Positions 8,218 through 15,988 of a DNA stretch of 64,000 nucleotides are shown one piece after another. Numbering within the stretch: the stretch's first letter is position 1; every line of letters begins with the position of its first letter. The stretch covers positions 681,501 through 745,500 of the forward strand of contig JAHCHX010000001.1 in NCBI GenBank assembly GCA_026129545.1, written 5' to 3'. The notes beneath the pieces are model-generated. The model did not search any database. It saw only the letters and a list, made by a program, of their open reading frames with translations, and had not been told where the DNA came from. The DNA comes from Saprospiraceae bacterium (GTDB lineage: Bacteria; Bacteroidota; Bacteroidia; Chitinophagales; Saprospiraceae). Both the position numbers and the translations under genes were made by a program.

Positions 8218-11130
8218 TTAGTTGTACAAATACATACTCCGATTCCTTTCCAACTCCCTGAAATACGGGTCTTTCAAATCTTTGATGAAGTAAATCGCCT
8301 CGCCCGTGCTTTTCATTTCGGGGCCAAGGCGTTTGTCCACGCCGGGGAATTTCTCAAAACTGAATACCGGGATTTTGATGGCGTAACCATCGAGTTTTTG
8401 CGTGATGTCGAAGTCCTTGAGTTTGTGCGTGCCGAGCATCACTTTCGTGGCGATATTCAGGTACGGAACCCCGTAGGCTTTGGCGATGAACGGCGTGGTG
8501 CGCGAGGCGCGCGGGTTGGCCTCGATGACGTACACCTCGTCGTTTTTGATGGCGAACTGTATGTTTATCAAGCCTTTAATGTTTAGGGCGCGGGCGATTT
8601 TTTCCGCGTACTCGACCATTTGCTCGATGACGATGGGGCCGAGCGAATACTGCGGCAACACCGCCGACGAGTCGCCCGAATGAATGCCCGCCGGCTCGAT
8701 GTGTTCCATAATGCCCATGACGTGCATCTCGTCGCCGTCGAAAATCGCGTCAATTTCGGCCTCTTTCGCACGTTCGAGGAATTGGTCAATCAGCACCCGG
8801 TTGTCGGGCAGGTGTTTGAAAATGGTGAGCACCTGGCGCTCCAACTCGTTGTCGTTGATGACGATTTTCATGCGTTGACCACCCAAAACGTAGGACGGGC
8901 GCACCAAAAGCGGGTAGGGGATTTTCTTCGCAATTTCCAGCGCCTCATCCACATCGCGGGCAGCACCGTACTTGGGGTAGGGGATGTCGAGTTCTTTTAA
9001 AAGATCTGAAAAACGCCCCCGGTCTTCGGCGATGTCCATGTCGTTGTAACTCGTGCCGATGATATTCCAGCCTTTTTTGTGGAGGTCTTCGGCGAGTTTG
9101 AGCGCCGTTTGGCCGCCGAGCTGCACGATGACACCTTCGGGTTTTTCGTGTTCCAAAATTTCTTCCAAATGCTCCCAGTATACTGGCTCGAAGTAGAGTT
9201 TGTCGGCCATGTCAAAATCCGTCGAGACGGTTTCGGGGTTGCAATTGACCATAATCGCCTCGTAGCCAACCTCTTTTGCCGCCAGCAAACCGTGTACACA
9301 ACAGTAGTCGAACTCGATGCCTTGCCCGATACGGTTGGGGCCGGAGCCAAGCACGACGATTTTTTTGCGGGTGGTGACGATGCTTTCGTTCTTTGGTTTT
9401 GTCAACGTCGGGAGGGTTTCCAACGTCGGAAGGGTTTCAAACCCTTCCGACGTTTCCGTTTCCGATGCTCCATTTTCAAAAGTCGAATAAAAATAGTTGG
9501 TCTTCGACTCGAATTCGGCGGCGCAGGTGTCCACCATTTTATAGACGCGCCGGATGCCGCGCTGTTTGCGCTCTTGGGTCACGAATTTTTCGTCCACGCG
9601 CAGGAGCCACGCGATTTGAGCGTCGGAATAGCCGTTCTTTTTTAGTTCGATGAAAAAATCGGTCGGGATGTCTTCCGGTACATTGTATCGCTGAAGGCGC
9701 TCTTCCATTTTCACCAAATCTTTGATTTGGCCGATGAACCAAGGGTCAATGTTGGTGAATTTCTGGACGGTTTTGGACGGGATGCCGAGCCGCAGCGCAT
9801 CTTTCACGCGGTAAATGCGGTCGTCGCTCACCTTTTCCAACCGCTCCATGATGTCGTCGGTTTTGAGCCATTCCTTCTTGTCGGCGCCGAGACCGGTGCG
9901 GTTGTTTTCCTGACTCTGACAGGCTTTTTGAAGGGCTTCGTTGAAGGTTCTGCCAATCGCCATCACTTCGCCGACGGATTTCATTTGCAAACCCAGACGG
10001 TAGTCGGCGTTGGGGAATTTTTCAAAATTCCAGCGCGGCATTTTGACAATCACATAGTCCAACGTTGGCTCGAAATAGGCCGAAGTGGTTTTGGTGATTT
10101 GGTTTTTCAACTCGTCGAGCGTGTAGCCGATGGCGAGTTTGGCCGCGATTTTTGCAATCGGATAGCCGGTAGCCTTGCTTGCCAATGCGGAGGAGCGCGA
10201 TACGCGGGGGTTGACTTCGACGGCAATCAATTCTTCGGTCTCAGGGTTTTGGGCGAACTGTACGTTGCAGCCGCCGGCGAAGTTGCCGAGTGCACGCATG
10301 ATTTTGATGGCCTGATTGCGCATATCCTGATAGGCCGTGTCGCTCAAAGTCATGGCCGGGGCGACGGTGATGCTGTCGCCTGTGTGGACGCCCATCGGGT
10401 CGAGATTTTCGACGGTGCAGATGATGACGACATTGTCGTTTTGGTCGCGCAGGAGTTCGAGTTCAAATTCCTTCCAGCCGAGCACGGCTTTTTCCACCAA
10501 CACCTCGTGGGTCGGCGAGGCGTTGAGACCGCGTTTGAGGGCTTCGTCGAAGTCTTCTTCGCGCATCACGAAGCCGCCGCCTGTGCCGCCGAGCGTGTAG
10601 GAGGGGCGGATAACCAACGGAAAACCAATCTTTTGTCCCGCTTCTTTGCCTTCCAAATAAGAGTTGGCGATGTAAGAAGGCGCGACGGAAAGACCCAAGT
10701 TCACTACGAGTTTTTTAAACTCTTCGCGGTTCTCGGTCGTCTCGATGGCTTTGGTGTCCACGCCAATCATGCGCACGCCGTATTTTTCCCAGATGCCGAG
10801 TTTTTCGCACTCAATGGCGAGGTTGAGGGCGGTTTGGCCGCCCATGGTGGGCAACACTGCGTCAATGTTTGGCAATTCGAGGCTTTCTTGGTGCTCTTGC
10901 AAAATCGCCTCGATGCTCTCCGGCGTGAGGGGGCGCAGATAGACATAGTCCGCCGTCACCGGGTCGGTCATGATGGTGGCCGGGTTGGAGTTGATGAGGG
11001 CGACTTTGATGCCTTCTTCGCGCAAGGAGCGACTGGCTTGCGAGCCGGAATAGTCGAATTCGCAGGCTTGGCCGATGATGATGGGGCCGGAGCCGATGAT
11101 GAGGATGGATTGGATGGAGGTATCTCGCAT
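8218..11130 (-). CDS. carB: Carbamoyl-phosphate synthase large subunit
   Basis: A 970-residue enzyme that makes carbamoyl phosphate from bicarbonate, ammonia (from CarA) and two ATP for pyrimidine and arginine synthesis. Both halves are clear: [20 protein letters not shown] at the N-terminus and [20 protein letters not shown] at about residue 580, each followed by an ATP-grasp domain ([24 protein letters not shown]). The protein stops at RSMYLYN and lacks the C-terminal MGS-like allosteric domain of the E. coli enzyme; as far as I recall this short form is usual in Bacteroidota. The start at 11130 removes a repetitive leader of SIE/LIE residues encoded by a TTCGAT repeat. A palindrome is inserted in frame between the halves. 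carA is not in the window. Confidence 0.95.
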   Translation of the reverse strand: MRDTSIQSILIIGSGPIIIGQACEFDYSGSQASRSLREEGIKVALINSNPATIMTDPVTADYVYLRPLTPESIEAILQEHQESLELPNIDAVLPTMGGQTALNLAIECEKLGIWEKYGVRMIGVDTKAIETTENREEFKKLVVNLGLSVAPSYIANSYLEGKEAGQKIGFPLVIRPSYTLGGTGGGFVMREEDFDEALKRGLNASPTHEVLVEKAVLGWKEFELELLRDQNDNVVIICTVENLDPMGVHTGDSITVAPAMTLSDTAYQDMRNQAIKIMRALGNFAGGCNVQFAQNPETEELIAVEVNPRVSRSSALASKATGYPIAKIAAKLAIGYTLDELKNQITKTTSAYFEPTLDYVIVKMPRWNFEKFPNADYRLGLQMKSVGEVMAIGRTFNEALQKACQSQENNRTGLGADKKEWLKTDDIMERLEKVSDDRIYRVKDALRLGIPSKTVQKFTNIDPWFIGQIKDLVKMEERLQRYNVPEDIPTDFFIELKKNGYSDAQIAWLLRVDEKFVTQERKQRGIRRVYKMVDTCAAEFESKTNYFYSTFENGASETETSEGFETLPTLETLPTLTKPKNESIVTTRKKIVVLGSGPNRIGQGIEFDYCCVHGLLAAKEVGYEAIMVNCNPETVSTDFDMADKLYFEPVYWEHLEEILEHEKPEGVIVQLGGQTALKLAEDLHKKGWNIIGTSYNDMDIAEDRGRFSDLLKELDIPYPKYGAARDVDEALEIAKKIPYPLLVRPSYVLGGQRMKIVINDNELERQVLTIFKHLPDNRVLIDQFLERAKEAEIDAIFDGDEMHVMGIMEHIEPAGIHSGDSSAVLPQYSLGPIVIEQMVEYAEKIARALNIKGLINIQFAIKNDEVYVIEANPRASRTTPFIAKAYGVPYLNIATKVMLGTHKLKDFDITQKLDGYAIKIPVFSFEKFPGVDKRLGPEMKSTGEAIYFIKDLKDPYFRELERNRSMYLYN
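9401..9454. repeat. Palindromic element inserted in frame in the carB interdomain linker
   Basis: A perfect 16-bp inverted repeat with a one-base loop (AACGTCGGAAGGGTTT at 9422-9437, C, complement at 9439-9454), preceded by a third, slightly changed half-copy at 9404-9419. It encodes the peptide [18 protein letters not shown] at about carB residues 555-572, in the linker before the second synthetase half, where extra residues can be tolerated. Confidence 0.85.
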
Positions 11131-11190
11131 TGATTCGATTAAGTCGATTAGTTCGATTGATTCGATTGGCTCGATTGATTTGATTTGGGA
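11129..11190. repeat. TTCGAT-type low-complexity repeat at the carB start
   Basis: Degenerate tandem units of GATTCGATT / GATTGATT run from the carB start codon to about 11190. A second tract of the same type lies at 11665-11760. They bracket the decayed four-helix-bundle gene and repeat copy B. Confidence 0.75.
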
Positions 11191-11210
11191 GGTTTGGGCT
11201 TGGTCTTTTT

Positions 11211-11315
11211 TATACTTCGCGTCGTTAGGTTTTGGGCATGGCTGCAATCGCAATCTGCTAAAAATCAAGAATATCAATCATGTTCATCTAACAAATCCTA
11301 GCGAATCAAGGTATA
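11211..11315 (+). repeat. Dispersed 105-bp repeat, copy B
   Basis: Full-length copy of the element at 1833-1937 (same length, TATACTTCGCGTCG to GAATCAAGGTATA). Here its right end runs into the 3' end of the four-helix-bundle pseudogene, so that the last about ten codons of that frame are repeat sequence. Confidence 0.8.
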
Positions 11316-11664
11316 AGTTTTTTCTGGCTGTTCCGATGGACGATACGATGATTGAAATCAGTTCATCGGCTTCTTTGTAAAGAGGGACTATCGCAGGTCG
11401 TAATTCAGCGTCAAGAGCGACTGTGAATTCAAGCCAAAACATCGTTTCATCTAATTCTTCCTCTACAATTTTGAGTTTATTGATAAAATCTTTCCCCGAT
11501 TTGCGGCGACACGCGGCCCTGTAATTTGCTGCCGCTGAAGGGGCTGACCGCACCATCTGATTGCGAACGTCTTTAAACTCAGGCGTACTTGGAAGGGCTC
11601 GTGTAAAGCGAACGACTTCAACCGCCCAGTCTTTGAATCACTTTTTTAGTTCTTCCTATGTCAT
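11284..11664 (-). pseudogene. Four-helix-bundle protein (TIGR02436-like), inactivated by two nonsense codons
   Basis: From an ATG at 11664 the frame reads M-T-stop-EELKK-stop-FKDWAVEVVRF and then continues intact through NQMVRSAPSAAANYRAACR, SGKDFINKLKIVEEELDET and ISIIVSSIGTARKN. This is the standard four-helix-bundle family sequence, where the two stop positions would normally be Gln and Arg: CAG to TAG and CGA to TGA, both C-to-T changes. The open part from 11556 might still start at an internal Met, but would lack the first helix. The function of the family is unknown; members are often encoded in variable loci. Confidence 0.85.
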
Positions 11665-11760
11665 TTGATTGGTTCGATTGATTCGATTGGTCCCATTGAT
11701 TCGATTAGTCCGATTTTGACCAATCAAATCAATCGAGGCAATCGAAAAATCGAATCAATT
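11665..11760. repeat. TTCGAT-type low-complexity and self-complementary tract
   Basis: TTCGATTGATTCGATTGG units on the left are answered by CAATCGAAAAATCGAATC units on the right, so the tract is both tandem and partly palindromic. It matches the tract at the carB start. Confidence 0.7.
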
Positions 11761-11802
11761 AAAAAAATGCCGGAAACCGGGCGAAAACCCGATTTCCGGC
11801 AT
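11761..11802 (-). terminator. Rho-independent terminator of the TonB receptor gene
   Basis: Hairpin ATGCCGGAAA...TTTCCGGCAT (11767-11802), with a further inner CCGGG/CCCG pairing, is followed on the minus strand by seven T residues. It lies 117 bp after the stop of the TonB receptor gene. Confidence 0.85.
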
Positions 11803-11919
11803 GGCCGAAGTGAAAAGCGAAGGGTGTCGTTTTTTCATTTCGAGGGGCGAAGGTAGGAAAAGGAGACAAAACAACGACAGACTTTTAAAAAGTTGTTCGA
11901 ACCTTTCGTCGTCGTCACC

Positions 11920-14376
11920 TTAAAATTCTACGATGATGCCGATACTTGGCAGCAAAGAGCCTTCTGTGTTTTCAAGCAGCAGAGGCACGGCGTTGCTGCC
12001 ATCGGTCCGCAGGGGTTGACCGTCGGTGGTGACGAATGCTTTGCCATCGGAAGTCCGTTGGAAGGTGTAGTTGGGTGGGGCGGGGTTCACGGTGTTAAGC
12101 AGGTTTTGGACATCAATGAATACATTGAGCGTAGTGCGCTGGAAATTCCATTTTTTATCCAAACGGAGGTCTAATTGACTAAAATTGCCGAGACGCAGGG
12201 TGTTGAGTCGGCTGTTGTCGAGCACACCGGTTCCAATCGTTGCGTAATTGAGGCGGCTGGCTTCCAAATCGAGGGGCGTGTAAGGTACGCCACCTTGTAG
12301 GCGGTATTTGATGCCCAGTTCCCAGTTCCGTTTGAATTTGTAACCAGCGAGCAGAGAGAGCAAATGGCGATTATCCCAGGCCGAAGCGGTCAATTCGCCG
12401 TCTGCGTTGCTGAATTTTGACCAAAAAAGCGTGTACGAGCCGGTAAAGTAAAGGTTGTTGTTCAGTTTTTGCTGCGCAAACAATTCCAGACCGTAAGCCT
12501 CGCCTGTGCCGGTAGCCAACACGCGCTCGTTGCCGAGAATACCGAACCCGCCGCCGCGGTTGGCAAGCGAAATGCCGTCGAACGCGCTGATGGGGTAGTC
12601 TTCGTATTTTTTGTAAAAACCTTCGAGTGTGAAACGCAACACGCGGGTCGGCACAAACTCGAGTCCCGCCACATAATGGTCGCTGCGCAAATAGGGTTGG
12701 TCTTTGTTGACCAAACTGCCCGATTCGTCGCGGTAGCCCAGCACGGTGTAAAGCGGGGTTTTGAAGTAGCGGCCTACCGAGGCGTTCGCTTTCCATTTGG
12801 GAGCCAGCGCATAACTCAAACTAAGGCGAGGGCTGAAGGTGTTGAGCACGTTTTCCCCATCGTCCGTGAACGTGTTGCCATCCACCCGGACACCTGCCGA
12901 TACGCCAAGCCGTTCGTTGAAAAAAGTGCGGTTGACCTGACCAAATCCGCCGAATTTGAAAAAATCAATCGCCGTGTTGAAACGCTGCTCCACCGCAGGT
13001 TGAACGACGACTCCCGCTGAATCGAGCACTTCCGCCCGCAGCCGGGTGTAGGAATTGTTGTTGTATTTGACGTATTGAGCCATGATGCCCGCGCTGAATT
13101 TCCACGCACCCGAATAGCGGTTGATGTCGAACCGAAGTTTGTTTTCGATTTCCTGACTTTGTATGCCGAGAATGCGTTTCGACTCGTCCGACTGCTTGCC
13201 GTCCGTGTTGTCGGCGAACTGGTCGAGCTGGTTGTCGAGCATATTGCGGCTAAGCGTCAGGTTCCAAAATCCGTTGCTAATGAGGCGTTTGAGTGTAAAG
13301 CCCTGTGTGTAGTTCCACTGGTTGATGCCTGGCGTTGCGCTTAAAATGTACAGATTTTCGGGAGTCGCGTCTTTGGGCGCTTCAAAGAAAAAATCGTCAA
13401 TCGCGCCCACGCCGAGCGCGGTGAGCGTCGTTTTCGAGTTGATTTTATGCGTGATTTTGTATTGAAAATCCCAATAATCCGGTCGAATGGGCAAGCCCAG
13501 TGCCTCGAACAAAAGTTGGAGATAAGAACGCCGGGCTGAAGCCAAAAAAGTTGTTTTGCCGTTCTTTTTGCCCAGTGGTCCTTCGGCAGTAAGAGCGGTT
13601 TCGGAGGCGCTCACCCGAACGTTTCCCTGTATTCTCTCCGGGTTGCCGTCGCGTTGGCGGAATTGCAGCACCGATGAGAGCGTGTTGTCATAACGGGCAT
13701 TGAATGCACTGCTCGATAAGGTAGCGTCTTCGATAAAAGACACGTTGAGCATACCCACTGGCCCACCTGCCGCGCCCTGCGTGGAAAAGTGATTGATGAC
13801 CGGGATTTCCACGCCGTCGAGGTAAAACACGTTTTCGCTCGGCCCGCCACCTCTGATAATCAAGTCGTTGCGAAAGCCGCCGCCTGTACCGGCCACGCCA
13901 CCCACGCCCGGCAAAGCCTGCACCACCCGGCTAATATCGAAGTTGCCGCCTGGGTTGCTTTTGATTTCCTCCACAGAAAGATTCTGGATAGAGAGCGGCG
14001 TTTCGACGGAAGCGATGCGCACCGAACGGTTCTCGGCCACCACTACTTCGCCGAGCGATTTGGCATTGGGTTCTAGTTCGACATTGAGTTGGTTGACATT
14101 GCCAGTTGTGATGACGATGTTGAACTTTGTTTGGCTGGCATAGCCCAAATAAGAAATGGTAACGTTGTAAGTGCGCGGCGGGATACCCGCAATGCGGAAG
14201 TTGCCATCCACATCCGTCACTGCGCCCAGGTCGCTGTTGTCGAGTTTGACAGACGCGCCTATCAGCGCCTCTTGGGTGAGTTTGTCTTTCACGGAGCCGG
14301 CGAGCGAGCCGGTGTTCTGCGCGGCGACATTCCTGTAAACGAGGAAAAAAAGCAGAAAAAGAAGTAAGATTCGCAT
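11920..14376 (-). CDS. TonB-dependent outer membrane receptor with carboxypeptidase-like N-domain
   Basis: An 818-residue outer membrane protein. A signal peptide (MRILLLFLLFFLVYRNVAAQ) is followed by a carboxypeptidase-D regulatory-like domain (SLAGSVKDKLTQEALIGASV to LGYASQTKFNIV), a plug domain (GGNFDISRVVQALPGVGGVA; RNDLIIRGGGPSENVFYLDG) and a 22-strand-type beta barrel. This is the SusC/CirA-like architecture used for uptake of oligomers, siderophores or cofactors with TonB energy; no SusD gene is next to it, so the substrate is unknown. The start at 14376 is chosen because it places the signal peptide at the N-terminus. It is divergent from a MarR-type regulator, which may control it. 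Confidence 0.9.
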   Translation of the reverse strand: MRILLLFLLFFLVYRNVAAQNTGSLAGSVKDKLTQEALIGASVKLDNSDLGAVTDVDGNFRIAGIPPRTYNVTISYLGYASQTKFNIVITTGNVNQLNVELEPNAKSLGEVVVAENRSVRIASVETPLSIQNLSVEEIKSNPGGNFDISRVVQALPGVGGVAGTGGGFRNDLIIRGGGPSENVFYLDGVEIPVINHFSTQGAAGGPVGMLNVSFIEDATLSSSAFNARYDNTLSSVLQFRQRDGNPERIQGNVRVSASETALTAEGPLGKKNGKTTFLASARRSYLQLLFEALGLPIRPDYWDFQYKITHKINSKTTLTALGVGAIDDFFFEAPKDATPENLYILSATPGINQWNYTQGFTLKRLISNGFWNLTLSRNMLDNQLDQFADNTDGKQSDESKRILGIQSQEIENKLRFDINRYSGAWKFSAGIMAQYVKYNNNSYTRLRAEVLDSAGVVVQPAVEQRFNTAIDFFKFGGFGQVNRTFFNERLGVSAGVRVDGNTFTDDGENVLNTFSPRLSLSYALAPKWKANASVGRYFKTPLYTVLGYRDESGSLVNKDQPYLRSDHYVAGLEFVPTRVLRFTLEGFYKKYEDYPISAFDGISLANRGGGFGILGNERVLATGTGEAYGLELFAQQKLNNNLYFTGSYTLFWSKFSNADGELTASAWDNRHLLSLLAGYKFKRNWELGIKYRLQGGVPYTPLDLEASRLNYATIGTGVLDNSRLNTLRLGNFSQLDLRLDKKWNFQRTTLNVFIDVQNLLNTVNPAPPNYTFQRTSDGKAFVTTDGQPLRTDGSNAVPLLLENTEGSLLPSIGIIVEF

Positions 14377-14497
14377 GAGTGTTTGAAAGATTTTTGTCTT
14401 GATTTTGAATACGCTTCGAGACATTCGCCCAACCTTGTCCGGCCATCCGGATTTGCGAACCTGGCTGCAAACAGTCTTGAAAGCAAGCCCTAAACAA

Positions 14498-14565
14498 ACA
14501 CTCGCCTACCGTGTTTAGTTTTTTATCAAACTTTTTTAAAAAAAATATTTTTAAATCATACTAAA
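14498..14565. promoter_or_regulatory. Divergent promoter region between TonB receptor and MarR regulator
   Basis: A very AT-rich segment upstream of the MarR gene contains the near-palindrome GTTTAGTTTTTTATCAAAC (14512-14530), a plausible operator for a dimeric MarR protein. This is an inference from position and symmetry only. Confidence 0.35.
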
Positions 14566-15243
14566 ATGCAGATTGCTTTTGTTCGGGAATTGCTTGATTT
14601 GATCGAGGCCTTCGAGCGGGAAGGCGGCGACACTAATCGGTTGGACAGGGAATCATTCGCCAGCTGGCTCATCACTTTTCGGCGCGGAAGTACGAGGAAG
14701 CAAAGCCGACAACCAGAGGCTGGCCCTCGACTCAATGGCCTGATAGCCATGTACTTGAATTTTATGGGACGCTACGCCCAGTTCTATGGCCGCCGGGTAT
14801 TTCGGGATTCGGAAATTTATTCCGACGACGACTGGGGCATCCTCGTGTCGCTTTTCCCAGACTTGCAAATGAAAAAAACCGAAGTGTTGCGCGGCTGCAT
14901 TATGGAAAAATCCTCCGGCAACGAAGTGCTCAAGCGCCTGCTGAAACAGGGGCTGATACAGGAAACACCGCACCCGGACGACGGGCGCTCCAAATTAGTC
15001 ATGCTCACCGATGCGGGCAGGGCAGCCTTCATGTCTGTCCAAAATGGCATCGAGCGCCTTTCGGATGTAGTCGTTGCCGACCTGAATGAAGAGGAAAAAG
15101 CGACCTTACTGCATCTGCTGACCAAGCTTCACTTTTTTCACAAGCCGATTTTCGACGATGCTGACGAAGCGACATTGGGGGAGATGCTGGGGCAAACAAT
15201 CCACAAAGATGGATTGGACGACGAAAGTGCAGAAAGGGCATAA
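14566..15243 (+). CDS. MarR-family transcriptional regulator
   Basis: A 225-residue cytoplasmic DNA-binding protein. After a helical N-terminal dimerisation part, the winged helix is visible: a recognition-helix region (CIMEKSSGNEVLKRLLKQGL) and wing (IQETPHPDDGRSKLVMLTDAGR), which is the MarR signature DxRxxxxxLTxxG. A C-terminal dimerisation helix follows (LSDVVVADLNEEEKATLLHLL). It is longer than usual MarR proteins by an N-terminal extension of about 60 residues. It is divergent from the TonB receptor and 99 bp upstream of the DUF1761 gene on the same strand, so either could be its target. Confidence 0.85.
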   Translation: MQIAFVRELLDLIEAFEREGGDTNRLDRESFASWLITFRRGSTRKQSRQPEAGPRLNGLIAMYLNFMGRYAQFYGRRVFRDSEIYSDDDWGILVSLFPDLQMKKTEVLRGCIMEKSSGNEVLKRLLKQGLIQETPHPDDGRSKLVMLTDAGRAAFMSVQNGIERLSDVVVADLNEEEKATLLHLLTKLHFFHKPIFDDADEATLGEMLGQTIHKDGLDDESAERA

Positions 15244-15342
15244 AATTGAAAGATTTTTTGGGCAAAATGACAATTTGTAAAATAATTTGTTTTTACATTC
15301 GCCACATCTTTCACCTTATTTTCAAACAAAAATCAACTTGTT

Positions 15343-15771
15343 ATGGAAAGAAAAACGAATTGGCTGGCAATCGTCACCTCCGCCGTCGCGGGCATGGTCA
15401 TCGGCTTCCTTTGGTATGGCGCCTTGTTCAACAAACTTTGGATGGACGGCAACGGCTTTACGATGGAAGGCGAAAAAATGCTCAAAAACGGCATGGAAGT
15501 GCCCATGTCGTTCACGCCCATGATTGTCAACACGGTCGTCATGGCCGTTTATGCGCTCATCATGGATTGGCTGTTCAAAAAGATGAACGTCAGCACTTGG
15601 CAGACGGGCGCGACCATCGGTGCGGCGATTGGTCTGATTATGTTGCTTGGCGTAGTGGTCGGCAATATGTTCGCCATGAACCCCATGAGCCTGACGCTGG
15701 TGGACGGCTCTTATTCTTTCGTGTTGTTTACCGTCATCGGCGCGATTGTGGGTGGCTGGCGGAAGAAGTGA
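15343..15771 (+). CDS. DUF1761 family integral membrane protein
   Basis: A 142-residue protein with four hydrophobic helices (AIVTSAVAGMVIGFLWYGAL, FTPMIVNTVVMAVYALIMDW, TIGAAIGLIMLLGVVVGNMF, YSFVLFTVIGAIVGGW). The pattern MVIGFLWYGALFNKLWM near the N-terminus is characteristic of DUF1761. The function is unknown. It lies downstream of the MarR gene and is followed by a strong terminator, so the pair may form an operon. Confidence 0.8.
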   Translation: MERKTNWLAIVTSAVAGMVIGFLWYGALFNKLWMDGNGFTMEGEKMLKNGMEVPMSFTPMIVNTVVMAVYALIMDWLFKKMNVSTWQTGATIGAAIGLIMLLGVVVGNMFAMNPMSLTLVDGSYSFVLFTVIGAIVGGWRKK

Positions 15772-15806
15772 CAATTTGCAAACACTTGACTCTGAATATA
15801 CCGCGA

Positions 15807-15841
15807 CCGCCTTGCCGAGAGAATCGGCGAGGCGGTTTTTT
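15807..15841 (+). terminator. Rho-independent terminator after the DUF1761 gene
   Basis: Perfect 12-bp stem CCGCCTTGCCGA / TCGGCGAGGCGG with a five-base loop, followed by six T residues. It lies 35 bp after the stop codon. Confidence 0.95.
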
Positions 15842-15988
15842 GCATCAATTGGGGACAATTTCTTGCCAAGAGAAAAGCAACAGAGGCGACACCCGCGACA
15901 CCGCAATCGCCAGACTTGCCAAGAGGAGAAAAAGAAGACGGGTGCATTTCAGACAGGTTGGAGAAGGCGACTCGCGAAAAGGAATGCC

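Noticed and set aside
8218..8350. CarB ending without the MGS-like regulatory domain, considered as truncation by cassette insertion.
   Set aside because: The short form ending in RSMYL- is, as I recall, usual for Bacteroidota, and the three 3'-end copies all end at the same stop.
9727..11133. A 468-codon plus-strand frame opposite carB (also long antisense frames opposite RNase R, the subtilase and the propeller gene).
   Set aside because: Shadow frames caused by codon bias of the sense genes; the sense frames have clear domains and catalytic motifs.
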